From Variovorax sp. (GTDB lineage Bacteria > Pseudomonadota > Gammaproteobacteria > Burkholderiales > Burkholderiaceae_C), in contig JANXTS010000089.1 of NCBI GenBank assembly GCA_025352265.1, forward strand, positions 1 through 35,147: 35,147 nucleotides of DNA, written 5' to 3'. Made by a program: the position numbers and the translations under genes. Position 1 is the stretch's first letter; every line of letters begins with the position of its first letter. This document shows, one piece after another, positions 26,032 through 35,147 of this stretch. The notes beneath the pieces are model-generated. The model saw only the letters and a list, made by a program, of their open reading frames with translations, was not told where the DNA came from and searched no databases.

Positions 26032-27567
26032 TCAGTGCATTCGCTCGCGAAGCTCGCGCTTCAGCACCTTGCCGATCGCACTGCGCGGCAGCTCGTCGAT
26101 CAGGTGCATTGTCGACAGGCGCTGCGTCTTTCCGAGCTGCGCATTGGTCCACTGCAAGAGCGTGTCGCTCGATGTGTCGTCACCGTCGCGCCGCACCACA
26201 AAGGCGACGGGCGTCTCACCCCATTGTTCCGACGACACACCGACCACGGCGACATCCGCGACGGCCGGATGCGCGCGCACCACAGCTTCGAGATCGCTCG
26301 GATAGATGTTGAAACCACCGCTTATCACCATGTCCTTCTTGCGATCGAACAGGGTGAGAAAGCCGTCAGCGTCGAAACGCCCGACATCGCCGGTTCGGAT
26401 GAAGCGTTTGCCCGCGGCATCGAACCATTCGGCTTCGCGCGTCTTTTCGGGCTGGCGGTGGTAGCCCGTCATCATGCCGGCCGAGCTGCCGACAATTTCG
26501 CCGTCGGCGCCTGCCGCAACCTCTCGACCCTCTTCATCGATGAGGCGGATGTCGCTGCCCTCGGCTGCCTGCCCGACGGTGTGCAGCTTGGTCGGATGCA
26601 GGTGCGCTTCAAGGATGCAGGTGCCGCCGCCTTCGGTCATGCCGTAGAACTCGATCAGCCCGCCGGGCCAGCGCGCGAGCACGTCGGCTTTCAAAGCGGC
26701 ACCGAACGGCGCGCTGGTGCTGAACTTGGCCAGAAACGACGACAGGTCGTGGTCACCGAAAGCCGGGTTCGCCATCAGGCGCTGGTACTGAACCGGCACG
26801 AGCATGGTGTGTGTGACGCGGTGCCGGGCGGCGAGCTTCAGGTAGCCGACAGCATCGAACTTCGGCATCAGGATCACACAGCCACCGAACGCCAGCGTCG
26901 GGAAAAAGACGACCAGCGTGGTGTTGGAGTAGAGCGGCGTCGAGAGCAGCGTGACCGTCTCGTGCCCGTAGCCATATTTAGCGCCGCGTTGAACGTGCGC
27001 CCAGCGCATGCCGTGACCTTGAACGATGCCTTTGGGCTCACCGGTGGTGCCCGACGAATAAATGATGTTGAACGGCCACGACGGCTGCACCTCGACCGCG
27101 GCGGGACGGGCGCCGACGGGCAACAGCCAGTCATCGAATGTGCGGCCGGCGTTCGAGCCGTCAAGCGTGATGCGGGTCGGCGTGGTTGCGTTGCCGGTGC
27201 CGGCGGCAGTCGATGCATCGATGAACAGCAGGCGCGCTTCGGCGTCTTCCATCATTCGGGCCAGGCTGGCGGGAGTCGATCCGGGCGCCAGCGGTGCCAC
27301 GGCGACGCCGGCACGCAACGCGCCCATGAACACGGCTGCATATGTCACCGATGACGCGGCACAAATCGCGATGGCGTCACCGGCTCCGAGGCCGTCGCGC
27401 TGCAGGCTGGCCGCTATGCGGTCCATCAGCGCATCGAGTTCGGCGTAGTTCAGCGTGGTGCCGGAATCTTTCAGGGCGGGGCGGTCGGGGTTTTGCCGCG
27501 CGTGGAGCGCGATGAGGTCGGCAATTGCGCCGAAAGCGCGGTCTATGGCGGTCTGGAATGTTTCCAT
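26032..27567 (-). CDS. AMP-forming acyl-CoA synthetase/ligase
   Basis: Class I adenylate-forming enzyme of 511 residues that should activate a carboxylic acid to its acyl-AMP and then a CoA thioester. The P-loop YSSGTTGEPKG is at 170-180, the YGMTEG motif at 308-313, RTGDVG at 391-396, the hinge DRKKDMVISGG at 408-418, and the catalytic Lys500 in IGKVLKREL. The acid substrate is unknown; long-chain, aromatic and dicarboxylic acids are possible. Together with the oxygenases and the reductase on the other strand it suggests a catabolic region, though the ligase is transcribed separately. Confidence 0.92.
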   Translation of the reverse strand: METFQTAIDRAFGAIADLIALHARQNPDRPALKDSGTTLNYAELDALMDRIAASLQRDGLGAGDAIAICAASSVTYAAVFMGALRAGVAVAPLAPGSTPASLARMMEDAEARLLFIDASTAAGTGNATTPTRITLDGSNAGRTFDDWLLPVGARPAAVEVQPSWPFNIIYSSGTTGEPKGIVQGHGMRWAHVQRGAKYGYGHETVTLLSTPLYSNTTLVVFFPTLAFGGCVILMPKFDAVGYLKLAARHRVTHTMLVPVQYQRLMANPAFGDHDLSSFLAKFSTSAPFGAALKADVLARWPGGLIEFYGMTEGGGTCILEAHLHPTKLHTVGQAAEGSDIRLIDEEGREVAAGADGEIVGSSAGMMTGYHRQPEKTREAEWFDAAGKRFIRTGDVGRFDADGFLTLFDRKKDMVISGGFNIYPSDLEAVVRAHPAVADVAVVGVSSEQWGETPVAFVVRRDGDDTSSDTLLQWTNAQLGKTQRLSTMHLIDELPRSAIGKVLKRELRERMH

Positions 27568-27932
27568 CAGGGTTTGTTCTCGCCGGAAATTGAGTGGTGG
27601 ACGAAGGTAAAGCTCGGTTGAAGCTGTGTATCAGGGATTACCGCGAGGTCGCAGCCGTCAACCCGGGTCGAGGGCAGGGCGTTGTCTGCTCATGACGAAT
27701 ACTTTCAACACGATCCCAATGATCAATGTGGTTCGCGCAGACGACAAGCGTTCAGGCCCGCCAACGCGACAGCCGCAGCCACGTCGTTCCAGCTCAAATT
27801 GAGCATCTCTTGACTGGAGAAAAGATTTCCCGGTAAACCCGGGCATCGGCTTCGTCTGGATGCAGCATCCGCGACAGGGTTACGGTTGGCGCCACCCGCA
27901 GCACCTTTGGCATCGCGGCTGGCCCTGACCGG
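27568..27932. other. 365-base intergenic region with a possible small relic frame
   Basis: No full gene is supported. On the minus strand directly downstream of lipA, 27794-27913 reads as 39 residues starting MPKVLRVAPTVTLSRMLH and including DEADARVYREIFSP, which looks protein-like but matches no family I know and has no clear ribosome binding site; it may be a gene remnant. A perfect 12-base palindrome (27925-27936) spans the lipA stop and a small CCCGG/CCGGG hairpin is at 27829-27843. The ligase promoter should lie in the lower half, but no good sigma70 hexamers stand out. Confidence 0.4.
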
Positions 27933-28925
27933 TCAGCGCGCTGGCGACACTCCGGCAGAGTGTGCCTGCTGGTCGGCGTGGTAGCTGCTACGAACCATCG
28001 CTCCGACAGCAGCGTGACTGAAACCCATCTTGTAGGCCTCTTCTTCGAACACCTTGAAGGTATCGGGGTGTACATAGCGACGCACCGGTAGGTGCGACGT
28101 CGACGGCGACAAATACTGCCCAATGGTCAACATGTCGATGCCATGGGCGCGCATGTCGCGCATCACCTGCAGGATTTCGTCGTCGGTCTCGCCCAAGCCC
28201 ACCATGATGCCGCTCTTGGTGGGCACGTTTGGATGGAGTACCTTGAACTTCTTCAGCAGGTTCAGGCTGAATTGGTAGTCGCTGCCGGGCCTTGCTTCCT
28301 TGTACAAACGCGGCGCGGTTTCCAGGTTGTGGTTCATTACATCGGGCGGCGCAAGCTTCAGGATTTCCAAAGCGCGGTCATCGCGCCCGCGGAAGTCGGG
28401 CACCAGGATTTCGATCTGCGTCATCGGCGACAGCTCGCGGATGTTGCGGATGCAGTCGACGAAATGCTGACTGCCGCCGTCGCGGAGATCGTCGCGGTCG
28501 ACGCTGGTGATCACCACGTACTTCAACTTCAGCCTGGCGATGGTTTTTGCCAGGTTGAGTGGCTCGTCCCTGTCGAGCGGGTCCGGTCGGCCGTGGCCCA
28601 CATCGCAGAACGGGCAGCGTCGCGTGCACTTGTCGCCCATGATCATGAAAGTGGCCGTACCGTTGCCGAAGCACTCGCCGATGTTGGGGCAGGAGGCTTC
28701 TTCACACACTGTGTGCAGGTTGCTTTCGCGCAGGATCTGTTTGATCTCGTAGAAGCGCGTGGTCGGTGAGCCTGCGCGCACCCGAATCCACTCTGGCTTC
28801 TTCAGCACTTCGCCCTGGATTACCTTGACCGGGATGCGCGACAGCTTGGCCGCGGCCTTCTGCTTGGCAAGTGGGTTGTAGGTTTCCTGGCTCTGGATGT
28901 CGCGGACGACTTCGGTGGTGCTCAT
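27933..28925 (-). CDS. lipA: Lipoyl synthase
   Basis: Radical SAM enzyme that inserts two sulfur atoms into protein-bound octanoyl groups. The 330 residues carry the auxiliary cluster cysteines Cys74, Cys79 and Cys85 ([12 protein letters not shown]) and the radical SAM cysteines Cys100, Cys104 and Cys107 (CTRRCPFC). The C-terminal RSSYHAD supplies the conserved serine ligand. It lies 21 bases after lipB in the same operon, so octanoyl transfer and sulfur insertion are encoded together. The short tail after RSSYHAD is ordinary. Confidence 0.98.
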   Translation of the reverse strand: MSTTEVVRDIQSQETYNPLAKQKAAAKLSRIPVKVIQGEVLKKPEWIRVRAGSPTTRFYEIKQILRESNLHTVCEEASCPNIGECFGNGTATFMIMGDKCTRRCPFCDVGHGRPDPLDRDEPLNLAKTIARLKLKYVVITSVDRDDLRDGGSQHFVDCIRNIRELSPMTQIEILVPDFRGRDDRALEILKLAPPDVMNHNLETAPRLYKEARPGSDYQFSLNLLKKFKVLHPNVPTKSGIMVGLGETDDEILQVMRDMRAHGIDMLTIGQYLSPSTSHLPVRRYVHPDTFKVFEEEAYKMGFSHAAVGAMVRSSYHADQQAHSAGVSPAR

Positions 28926-28946
28926 ATGGGAGTGACTAGGCTGAGA

Positions 28947-29714
28947 CTAAGGCGCGAGGGTGGTGATGAGCTTACGGCTCAAAACCCGGGCAGCGTCGTC
29001 CCAAGTGGTTTGGACACCGATTGTAGAAAGGTCGACCGTCTTCAGCCCTGCGTAGCCGCAAGGGTTGATGCGCGAAAAGGGTTCGAGGTCCATCGTGACA
29101 TTCAGCGAGACCCCATGGTAGGTGCAATGGCGGCTGACTTTGATGCCCAGCGCGGCGATCTTGCCGAGGCCGGCGAAGGTATCGATCGCCAGTGCACCTG
29201 CGGATGTGCCGCTTAACGTGTTCATCGAAGCAGGTAGCGCAAAAGACGCAAGTCGTGCATGCGAAAACGGATCGTCCATACGCAAATAAATTCCCGGTGC
29301 CCCGATGATGCGATGCCCCGTAACGCCGAAGTGCGCCAGCGTGCGGAGCACTGCCTCTTCGATGCGGTAGACGTACTCCTTGACGTAGTAGCCGGCTCGG
29401 CGCAGATCGAGCAAGGGGTAAGCGACGACTTGGCCCGGACCGTGATATGTCACTTGACCGCCGCGGTCGGCTTGGACGATCGGGATGCTGCCGGTGTCGA
29501 GGATGTGGTCCCGCTTGCCGGCGACGCCCTGGGTGAAAACGGCGTCGTGCTCGCAAAGCCACAGCATGTCGGGGGTTTCGGCAATGCGTTCCTGTGTGAA
29601 GTGCTTCATCTCGGCGAACGTTGCGGTGTAGTCGACACGGCCAAGCCGATGCACTTCGATCGGTAACGGCTGTTGCGGCACTTCGAGCTCTGGCGAAATA
29701 GCCGGCTCGTTCAT
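28947..29714 (-). CDS. lipB: Lipoyl(octanoyl) transferase
   Basis: Transfers octanoyl from acyl carrier protein to lipoyl domains. The 255 residues have the [15 protein letters not shown] region, the catalytic Lys185 ([10 protein letters not shown]) and Cys219 ([10 protein letters not shown]), whose spacing of 34 matches the family. Between GIYL (near 144) and GKIAAL there is a segment of roughly 35 residues, rich in Ser and Ala, that is much shorter in Escherichia coli LipB; it may be a surface loop. It precedes lipA and follows ybeD with a 70-base gap. Confidence 0.97.
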   Translation of the reverse strand: MNEPAISPELEVPQQPLPIEVHRLGRVDYTATFAEMKHFTQERIAETPDMLWLCEHDAVFTQGVAGKRDHILDTGSIPIVQADRGGQVTYHGPGQVVAYPLLDLRRAGYYVKEYVYRIEEAVLRTLAHFGVTGHRIIGAPGIYLRMDDPFSHARLASFALPASMNTLSGTSAGALAIDTFAGLGKIAALGIKVSRHCTYHGVSLNVTMDLEPFSRINPCGYAGLKTVDLSTIGVQTTWDDAARVLSRKLITTLAP

Positions 29715-29784
29715 TTCGCCCCCGACCGTGCGTGCAGCGCAGGTGCCTTACCGAACACCAGCGTAAAAATAACCCTTGAAAGCC

Positions 29785-30066
29785 TCAAAGAACGACCTTG
29801 ACCGAAGGGTGCGACGACAGCGCCCGATACAGGTCGTCAAGCTGTTCGCGGCTGGTGGCGGTCACGGTGATGGTCACGCCGAGATAGTTGCCGGCTTTGC
29901 TGTCGCGCAACTCGACCGTGGTGGCGTCGAAGGCCGGATCGAACCTTTCGGCGATCTGCGTGATGGCGTGCACGAAGCCGTCGGCTTTGACGCCCATCAC
30001 CTTGATCGGGAACTGGGACGGGTATTGAATCAGCGATTCTTGCTTGGTCGGGTCGGGCGTGCTCAT
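29785..30066 (-). CDS. ybeD: DUF493/YbeD family protein
   Basis: Small cytoplasmic protein of 93 residues of the YbeD family, whose fold resembles the regulatory domain of phosphoglycerate dehydrogenase. Landmarks are IQYPSQFPIKVMG near the N-terminus, FVHAITQIAE, and the C-terminal LYRALSSHPSVKVVL. The start at 30066 is chosen by family length; the frame is open far upstream but that part overlaps the transaminase gene. In many proteobacteria ybeD lies between dacA or dat and lipB, as here; a regulatory role in lipoate metabolism is suspected but not proven. Confidence 0.94.
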   Translation of the reverse strand: MSTPDPTKQESLIQYPSQFPIKVMGVKADGFVHAITQIAERFDPAFDATTVELRDSKAGNYLGVTITVTATSREQLDDLYRALSSHPSVKVVL

Positions 30067-30089
30067 GTAGGGCTCCGTGCATGTTTCGG

Positions 30090-30974
30090 TTAGCGATTGC
30101 GCTGCTTGGCGTCCTGGTAAGCCGTATACAGCTGCTGGTAAATGGGGCCGGGGCGGCCGTTGCCAATGGGCTGGCCGTCGAGCGTCACGACTGGCAACAC
30201 CTCCTTGGTGGCGGAGGAAAGCAGGAGTTCGTCGGCGCCGAAAACCTCGTCTCGCGTGACGCGGTGCAGATCGAAGGGGATGCCGCTGTCGGCACACAGT
30301 CGTTCGAGCAATCCATAGCGAATTCCGGCCAGCACGAGTTCGTCTTTGGGTGGCCCGCTCACGCGTTTGTCTCTCACGACCCACACGTTGCTGGACGATG
30401 CTTCGCTCAGGAACTCGCCGCGGAACATCACGGTCTCGGCGGCACCTGCGTCGACGCTGATCTGCCGCGCCAGCACCGCGCCGAGAAGGCTCGTGGCTTT
30501 GACATGCGCCTTTTGCCAACGAAAGTCGGCGGCGGTGACGCAGGCAACTCCTTCAGCACGCACCGCATCGGGCACCGGGTTCATTGGATTGACCATCGCG
30601 AACACCGTGGGCACCAAGCCTTTGGGCATCGCGTGATCGCGCATCGCCACGCCGCGCGTCACTTGGTAGTAAACAGCTTGTCGCGCGGCGACCGCCGATT
30701 TGGCGCCGGGGCCTGCGAGCTGCGTGGTGATTTCGCGCCACTGGGCCAGCGTCAGCGGGTTATCGATGCGCAGTTCGGCCAGCGATCGACCGAGCCGCGC
30801 CATGTGTTCATCGAAACAGAAAGGTCGGCCGTCGTACACCGGCACGACTTCGTACACGCCATCGCCGAAGATAAAGCCCCGGTCGAGCACGCTCACCTTG
30901 GCGTCGCGCAGCGGCGTGTACTCACCGTCGAGATAGCAGAGCGTGTCGGGCAAGGCATTAGCGATCTGGTGCAT
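30090..30974 (-). CDS. Class IV aminotransferase, D-amino-acid transaminase-like
   Basis: PLP-dependent fold-type IV aminotransferase of 294 residues. The N-terminal VLDRGFIFGDGVYEVVPVYDG is typical, the Schiff-base lysine is Lys159 in AHVKATSLLGAVLA, and the cofactor-nitrogen-binding glutamate is about Glu191 in SEASSSNVW. It likely interconverts D-alanine and D-glutamate for peptidoglycan, though branched-chain or aminodeoxychorismate activity cannot be excluded. It opens the minus-strand dat-ybeD-lipB-lipA unit, 23 bases before ybeD, and is divergent from the ATP synthase operon across a 212-base gap. Confidence 0.88.
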   Translation of the reverse strand: MHQIANALPDTLCYLDGEYTPLRDAKVSVLDRGFIFGDGVYEVVPVYDGRPFCFDEHMARLGRSLAELRIDNPLTLAQWREITTQLAGPGAKSAVAARQAVYYQVTRGVAMRDHAMPKGLVPTVFAMVNPMNPVPDAVRAEGVACVTAADFRWQKAHVKATSLLGAVLARQISVDAGAAETVMFRGEFLSEASSSNVWVVRDKRVSGPPKDELVLAGIRYGLLERLCADSGIPFDLHRVTRDEVFGADELLLSSATKEVLPVVTLDGQPIGNGRPGPIYQQLYTAYQDAKQRNR

Positions 30975-31102
30975 GAGGAATTATGGTGGGCGAGCGTTGG
31001 CGTGGTTGTCGTAAAGGCAAACCGTCAAGGCAAAGGTTCCGCTCTCGCCGCACGTTTTGCGCATTAGCGTGCTGTCGTGCCTGGGAAGGCATGGGATTTA
31101 CT

Positions 31103-31108
31103 TATAAT
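31103..31108 (+). promoter_or_regulatory. Probable -10 element of the atp operon promoter
   Basis: A perfect TATAAT lies about 80 bases before atpI in the gap shared with the divergent transaminase gene. The matching -35 region is weak (CTGGGA at 31081-31086, 16 bases upstream, three of six consensus matches), so the promoter is called from the -10 and its position. Confidence 0.6.
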
Positions 31109-31186
31109 CGGGTGCTTTGTAGATATTGCTGAAGGCGCTGCACGGTCCTCGGGCTTCATTTGAATAAAAAAATTGCCCAGGACGAC

Positions 31187-31648
31187 ATGGATACTTTTGA
31201 CAGGCAGATGAGCGATCAGGAAGCTGGCTTCACGCCGCTCACGGCGGAAGAGGCGCAGGCGTTGAGGGCAAAGAGCCCGTCGGTTTCCCTTTGGCGGGTG
31301 ATCGCGGGTCAGTTGGCGGTCGGGGTGCTGTTGGCGTTTGCCGCATGGGGCCTGACCGGGAGACAAAATCTGGGTTGGTCGGCCGGTTACGGCGCACTTG
31401 CAGTGGTCATTCCCGCTGCGGTGTTCGCGCGGGGACTGACCGGCAAGTTTTCTTCCCTGAATCCGGGCACCGCGGTGTTTGGCTTCTTTTTGTGGGAAAT
31501 GGTCAAGATAGCCTTGTCGCTCGCGATGCTGATCGCGGCGCCAAGGCTGATTACGGCGCTGAGCTGGCCTGCGATGCTGGTCGGTTTGGTGGTGACAATG
31601 AAGGCGGCTTGGCTGGCGGTGGCGTTAACGTCCCGACGCCGGCAATAA
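31187..31648 (+). CDS. atpI: ATP synthase protein I
   Basis: Membrane protein that assists assembly of the c ring. The start at 31187 gives 153 residues and has AGGA at 31179-31182; a TTG at 31160 would add nine residues without a ribosome binding site. An acidic soluble N-terminus is followed by four hydrophobic segments, starting after [14 protein letters not shown] and ending before the basic tail TSRRRQ. It is the first gene of the atp operon and precedes atpB by 16 bases. Confidence 0.88.
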   Translation: MDTFDRQMSDQEAGFTPLTAEEAQALRAKSPSVSLWRVIAGQLAVGVLLAFAAWGLTGRQNLGWSAGYGALAVVIPAAVFARGLTGKFSSLNPGTAVFGFFLWEMVKIALSLAMLIAAPRLITALSWPAMLVGLVVTMKAAWLAVALTSRRRQ

Positions 31649-31664
31649 CGAGACAAGTAACGGA

Positions 31665-32868
<1,204 letters not shown>

Positions 32869-32954
32869 CTCTTTCTCGTCGGACCTTCGATGTCGTTTCT
32901 CTGTTTCCCATTGGTGAGATGGCTTCGGTTTCAATCCCATAGAGAGGGTAAAAA

Positions 32955-33425
32955 GTGAGTATTACCGGTACCCTGATCGTTCAGATGATCGTGTTCATGA
33001 TCCTGGTCGGCTTCACGATGAAGTTCGTGTGGCCACCGATCACCAAGGCGCTGGATGAACGCGCTGCGAAGATCGCCGAAGGCCTCGCTGCTGCCGACAA
33101 GGCCAAGTCCGAACTGTCCGCCGCCAACAAGCGCGTGGAAGTCGAACTCGGACAGGCTCGCAACGAATCCGCTCAACGTGTAGCCGATGCCGAGCGTCGC
33201 GCACAGGCCATCATCGAAGAAGCCAAGTCGCGTGCGACAGAAGAAGGCAACAAGATCGTGGCTGCTGCCCGTGTCGAGGCCGACCAGCAGGCGTTGAAGG
33301 CGCGTGACACGTTGCGCGAGCAAGTAGCAGCGCTGGCCGTCAAAGGCGCAGAGCAGATTCTGCGCAAGGAAGTGAATCCGGCCGTACACGCTGATTTGCT
33401 CGCCCGTCTGCAGACCGAGCTTTGA
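32955..33425 (+). CDS. atpF: ATP synthase Fo subunit b
   Basis: Peripheral stalk subunit of 156 residues starting at a GTG with GAGAGGG upstream. A single N-terminal membrane helix ([21 protein letters not shown]) leads into a long charged helix rich in Ala, Glu, Lys and Arg that dimerises and contacts the delta subunit. The gap of 86 bases from atpE shows no terminator. Confidence 0.96.
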   Translation: MSITGTLIVQMIVFMILVGFTMKFVWPPITKALDERAAKIAEGLAAADKAKSELSAANKRVEVELGQARNESAQRVADAERRAQAIIEEAKSRATEEGNKIVAAARVEADQQALKARDTLREQVAALAVKGAEQILRKEVNPAVHADLLARLQTEL

Positions 33426-33431
33426 AGCACC

Positions 33432-33962
33432 ATGGCTGAACTCGCCACCATTGCGCGGCCCTACGCCGAGGCGCTTTTCAAGGCGTCGTCGTCGGACCTC
33501 GGCGTCACCAGCGCCTGGCTCGACAAGTTGGCTGTGATCGCCACAGACCCCGAACTGCTGCGGTTCGCCAGCGGCCCGCGGACAACAACCGAGCAAGTGC
33601 TTGGTATTGTCGGCAGCGCCAATGGCGCGCCGCTCACCGCGCATGCGCAGAACTTTTTGGGCGCGCTGCTCGATAACGGTCGTTTTTCGGTTTTGCCGGA
33701 AATTGCAAAGCAGTTCCGGGCCCTCGCGAATGCCCGAAGCGGTTCGTCGGACGCTGTCGTGTACAGCGCTTTTCCGATTGACGACGCGGCGCTGGTCGGC
33801 GTGTCGGCGGCACTTGAAAAGCGCTTCGGCCGCAAGCTGCAAGTGACGGTTCGTCAAGAGCCCGCGCTGATCGGTGGAATTCGTGTGGTGGTCGGAGACG
33901 AGGTGCTCGACACCTCCGTCAAGGCGCGCCTCGAACAAATGAAAGTTGCGCTGGCGGCCTGA
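33432..33962 (+). CDS. atpH: ATP synthase F1 subunit delta
   Basis: OSCP-type stalk subunit of 176 residues linking b to the top of the alpha/beta hexamer. It starts [16 protein letters not shown] and ends with the family segment [28 protein letters not shown]. It lies six bases after atpF and 45 bases before atpA. Confidence 0.96.
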   Translation: MAELATIARPYAEALFKASSSDLGVTSAWLDKLAVIATDPELLRFASGPRTTTEQVLGIVGSANGAPLTAHAQNFLGALLDNGRFSVLPEIAKQFRALANARSGSSDAVVYSAFPIDDAALVGVSAALEKRFGRKLQVTVRQEPALIGGIRVVVGDEVLDTSVKARLEQMKVALAA

Positions 33963-34007
33963 CGGTCCTCAGCCTCCAGCCCCTTACAACGAAAGAAGGA
34001 ACGAGTC

Positions 34008-35147
34008 ATGCAACTCAATTCCGCAGAGATTTCCGAGCTGATCAAGAGCCGTATCGAAGGCCTTGGCGTCAGCGCAAATATTCGCAACGAAGGCACTGTG
34101 GTGTCCGTTACCGACGGTATCGTGCGCGTGCATGGCTTGTCCGATGCAATGCAGGGCGAAATGCTCGAGTTCCCGCCAACAGCTGACGGCACCCCGACCT
34201 ACGGATTGGCGCTGAATCTTGAGCGCGACTCGGTCGGTTCGGTGATTCTGGGCGAGTACGAGCACATCTCCGAAGGCGATACCGTGAAGTGCACGGGCCG
34301 AATTCTCGAGGTGCCGGTAGGTCCCGAACTCATTGGTCGTGTAGTGAATGCACTGGGCCAACCGATCGATGGCAAGGGTCCTATCAACGCCAAGATGACC
34401 GACGTGATTGAAAAGGTTGCGCCGGGCGTGATCGCCCGTAAGTCCGTCGACCAGCCGCTGCAAACCGGCCTCAAGTCGATCGACTCGATGGTGCCTATCG
34501 GCCGCGGTCAGCGCGAGTTGATTATTGGCGATCGCCAGACCGGCAAAACTGCTGTTGCTATCGACGCGATCATCAATCAGAAGGGTCAGAACGTCACTTG
34601 CGTCTACGTCGCGATTGGCCAGAAGGCTTCCTCGATCAAGAACGTGGTGCGTGCGCTGGAGCAGGCTGGTGCGATGGACTACACCATCGTCGTCGCCGCT
34701 TCCGCGTCGGAATCGGCTGCCATGCAATACGTGTCGGCCTACTCGGGTTGCACCATGGGCGAATATTTTCGCGACCGCGGAGAAGATGCACTGATCGTGT
34801 ACGACGACCTGTCCAAGCAGGCTGTGGCTTATCGTCAGGTGTCGTTGCTGCTGCGTCGACCACCAGGCCGCGAAGCCTACCCCGGCGACGTGTTCTATCT
34901 TCACAGCCGCCTGCTCGAGCGAGCCGCTCGCGTGAATGAAAAATATGTCGAAGACTTCACCAAGGGTGCAGTCAAGGGCAAGACCGGTTCACTGACGGCG
35001 CTGCCCATCATCGAGACACAAGCCGGCGACGTCTCCGCGTTTGTGCCGACCAACGTGATCTCGATTACCGATGGCCAGATTTTTCTGGAGACGAATCTCT
35101 TCAATGCCGGTATCCGCCCCGCTATCAACGCGGGCATCTCGGTGTCG
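34008..35147 (+). CDS. atpA: ATP synthase F1 subunit alpha (partial, 3' end outside window)
   Basis: Non-catalytic nucleotide-binding subunit of F1. The first 380 codons are present and the frame is open to the window edge, where the remaining quarter or so of a protein of usual length (about 515 residues) is cut off. The start follows GAAAGAAGGA and reads [18 protein letters not shown]. The Walker A motif GDRQTGKT is at 174-181 and [16 protein letters not shown] is the Walker B region. atpG, atpD and atpC are expected beyond the window. Confidence 0.97.
   Translation, partial: MQLNSAEISELIKSRIEGLGVSANIRNEGTVVSVTDGIVRVHGLSDAMQGEMLEFPPTADGTPTYGLALNLERDSVGSVILGEYEHISEGDTVKCTGRILEVPVGPELIGRVVNALGQPIDGKGPINAKMTDVIEKVAPGVIARKSVDQPLQTGLKSIDSMVPIGRGQRELIIGDRQTGKTAVAIDAIINQKGQNVTCVYVAIGQKASSIKNVVRALEQAGAMDYTIVVAASASESAAMQYVSAYSGCTMGEYFRDRGEDALIVYDDLSKQAVAYRQVSLLLRRPPGREAYPGDVFYLHSRLLERAARVNEKYVEDFTKGAVKGKTGSLTALPIIETQAGDVSAFVPTNVISITDGQIFLETNLFNAGIRPAINAGISVS

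Noticed and set aside
25714..27354. Plus-strand open frame of 546 codons opposite the ligase gene
   Set aside because: The minus strand encodes all motifs of an AMP-forming ligase; the opposite frame is Arg/His/Gly-rich without motifs.

Overview
The window is GC-rich bacterial chromosome and reads as a betaproteobacterium of the order Burkholderiales, most likely family Comamonadaceae (Variovorax-like). That placement is an inference from several things: the gene order dat-ybeD-lipB-lipA next to atpIBEFHA; a PTS reduced to EIIA(Man)-HPr-EI as in Cupriavidus and Ralstonia; a Bug-type tripartite-tricarboxylate receptor; a long Arg/Gly/Pro tail on ribosomal protein S3; and the style of the proteins overall. 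No tRNA, rRNA, CRISPR array, insertion sequence or prophage was found.

Region 1 (1-9182) is translation machinery: tuf and rpsJ, a strong intrinsic terminator, two secreted-protein genes (a lipoprotein with a HEWGH zinc-protease motif and a small exported protein), then a near-consensus sigma70 promoter with a structured leader driving rplC-rplD-rplW-rplB-rpsS-rplV-rpsC-rplP-rpmC-rpsQ and a second terminator. The S10 operon is therefore split between rpsJ and rplC, and the spc operon (rplN onward) does not follow.

Region 2 (9203-14224) holds a Prx5-type peroxiredoxin, a GNAT acetyltransferase, a membrane-anchored TlpA-like thioredoxin with a CVTC site, an unknown lipoprotein, and a permease-less PTS (EIIA, HPr, enzyme I) that is likely regulatory. 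Region 3 (14221-19189) has a ParB/sulfiredoxin-fold protein translationally coupled to a SulP anion transporter on the minus strand. Divergent from it is a Spy/CpxP-like lipoprotein followed by an OmpR-type regulator and a sensor kinase, which looks like an envelope-stress module.

Region 4 (19324-27567) is catabolic: an NADP-dependent MDR-type reductase; then a Bug solute-binding protein, a self-sufficient P450 (heme, FMN/NAD reductase and 2Fe-2S domains in one chain, CYP116B architecture) and a Rieske oxygenase alpha subunit in one transcriptional direction; then, on the minus strand, an EamA exporter and an acyl-CoA-synthetase-like AMP-forming ligase. The Rieske gene has no separate reductase beside it, but the P450 carries a phthalate-dioxygenase-reductase-like module that could serve it. 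That possible shared electron supply is the most interesting hypothesis in the window.

Region 5 (27933-35147) is housekeeping: lipA, lipB, ybeD and a D-amino-acid-transaminase-like gene on the minus strand, then the F1Fo ATP synthase operon atpI-B-E-F-H and the first 380 codons of atpA, which runs off the window end.
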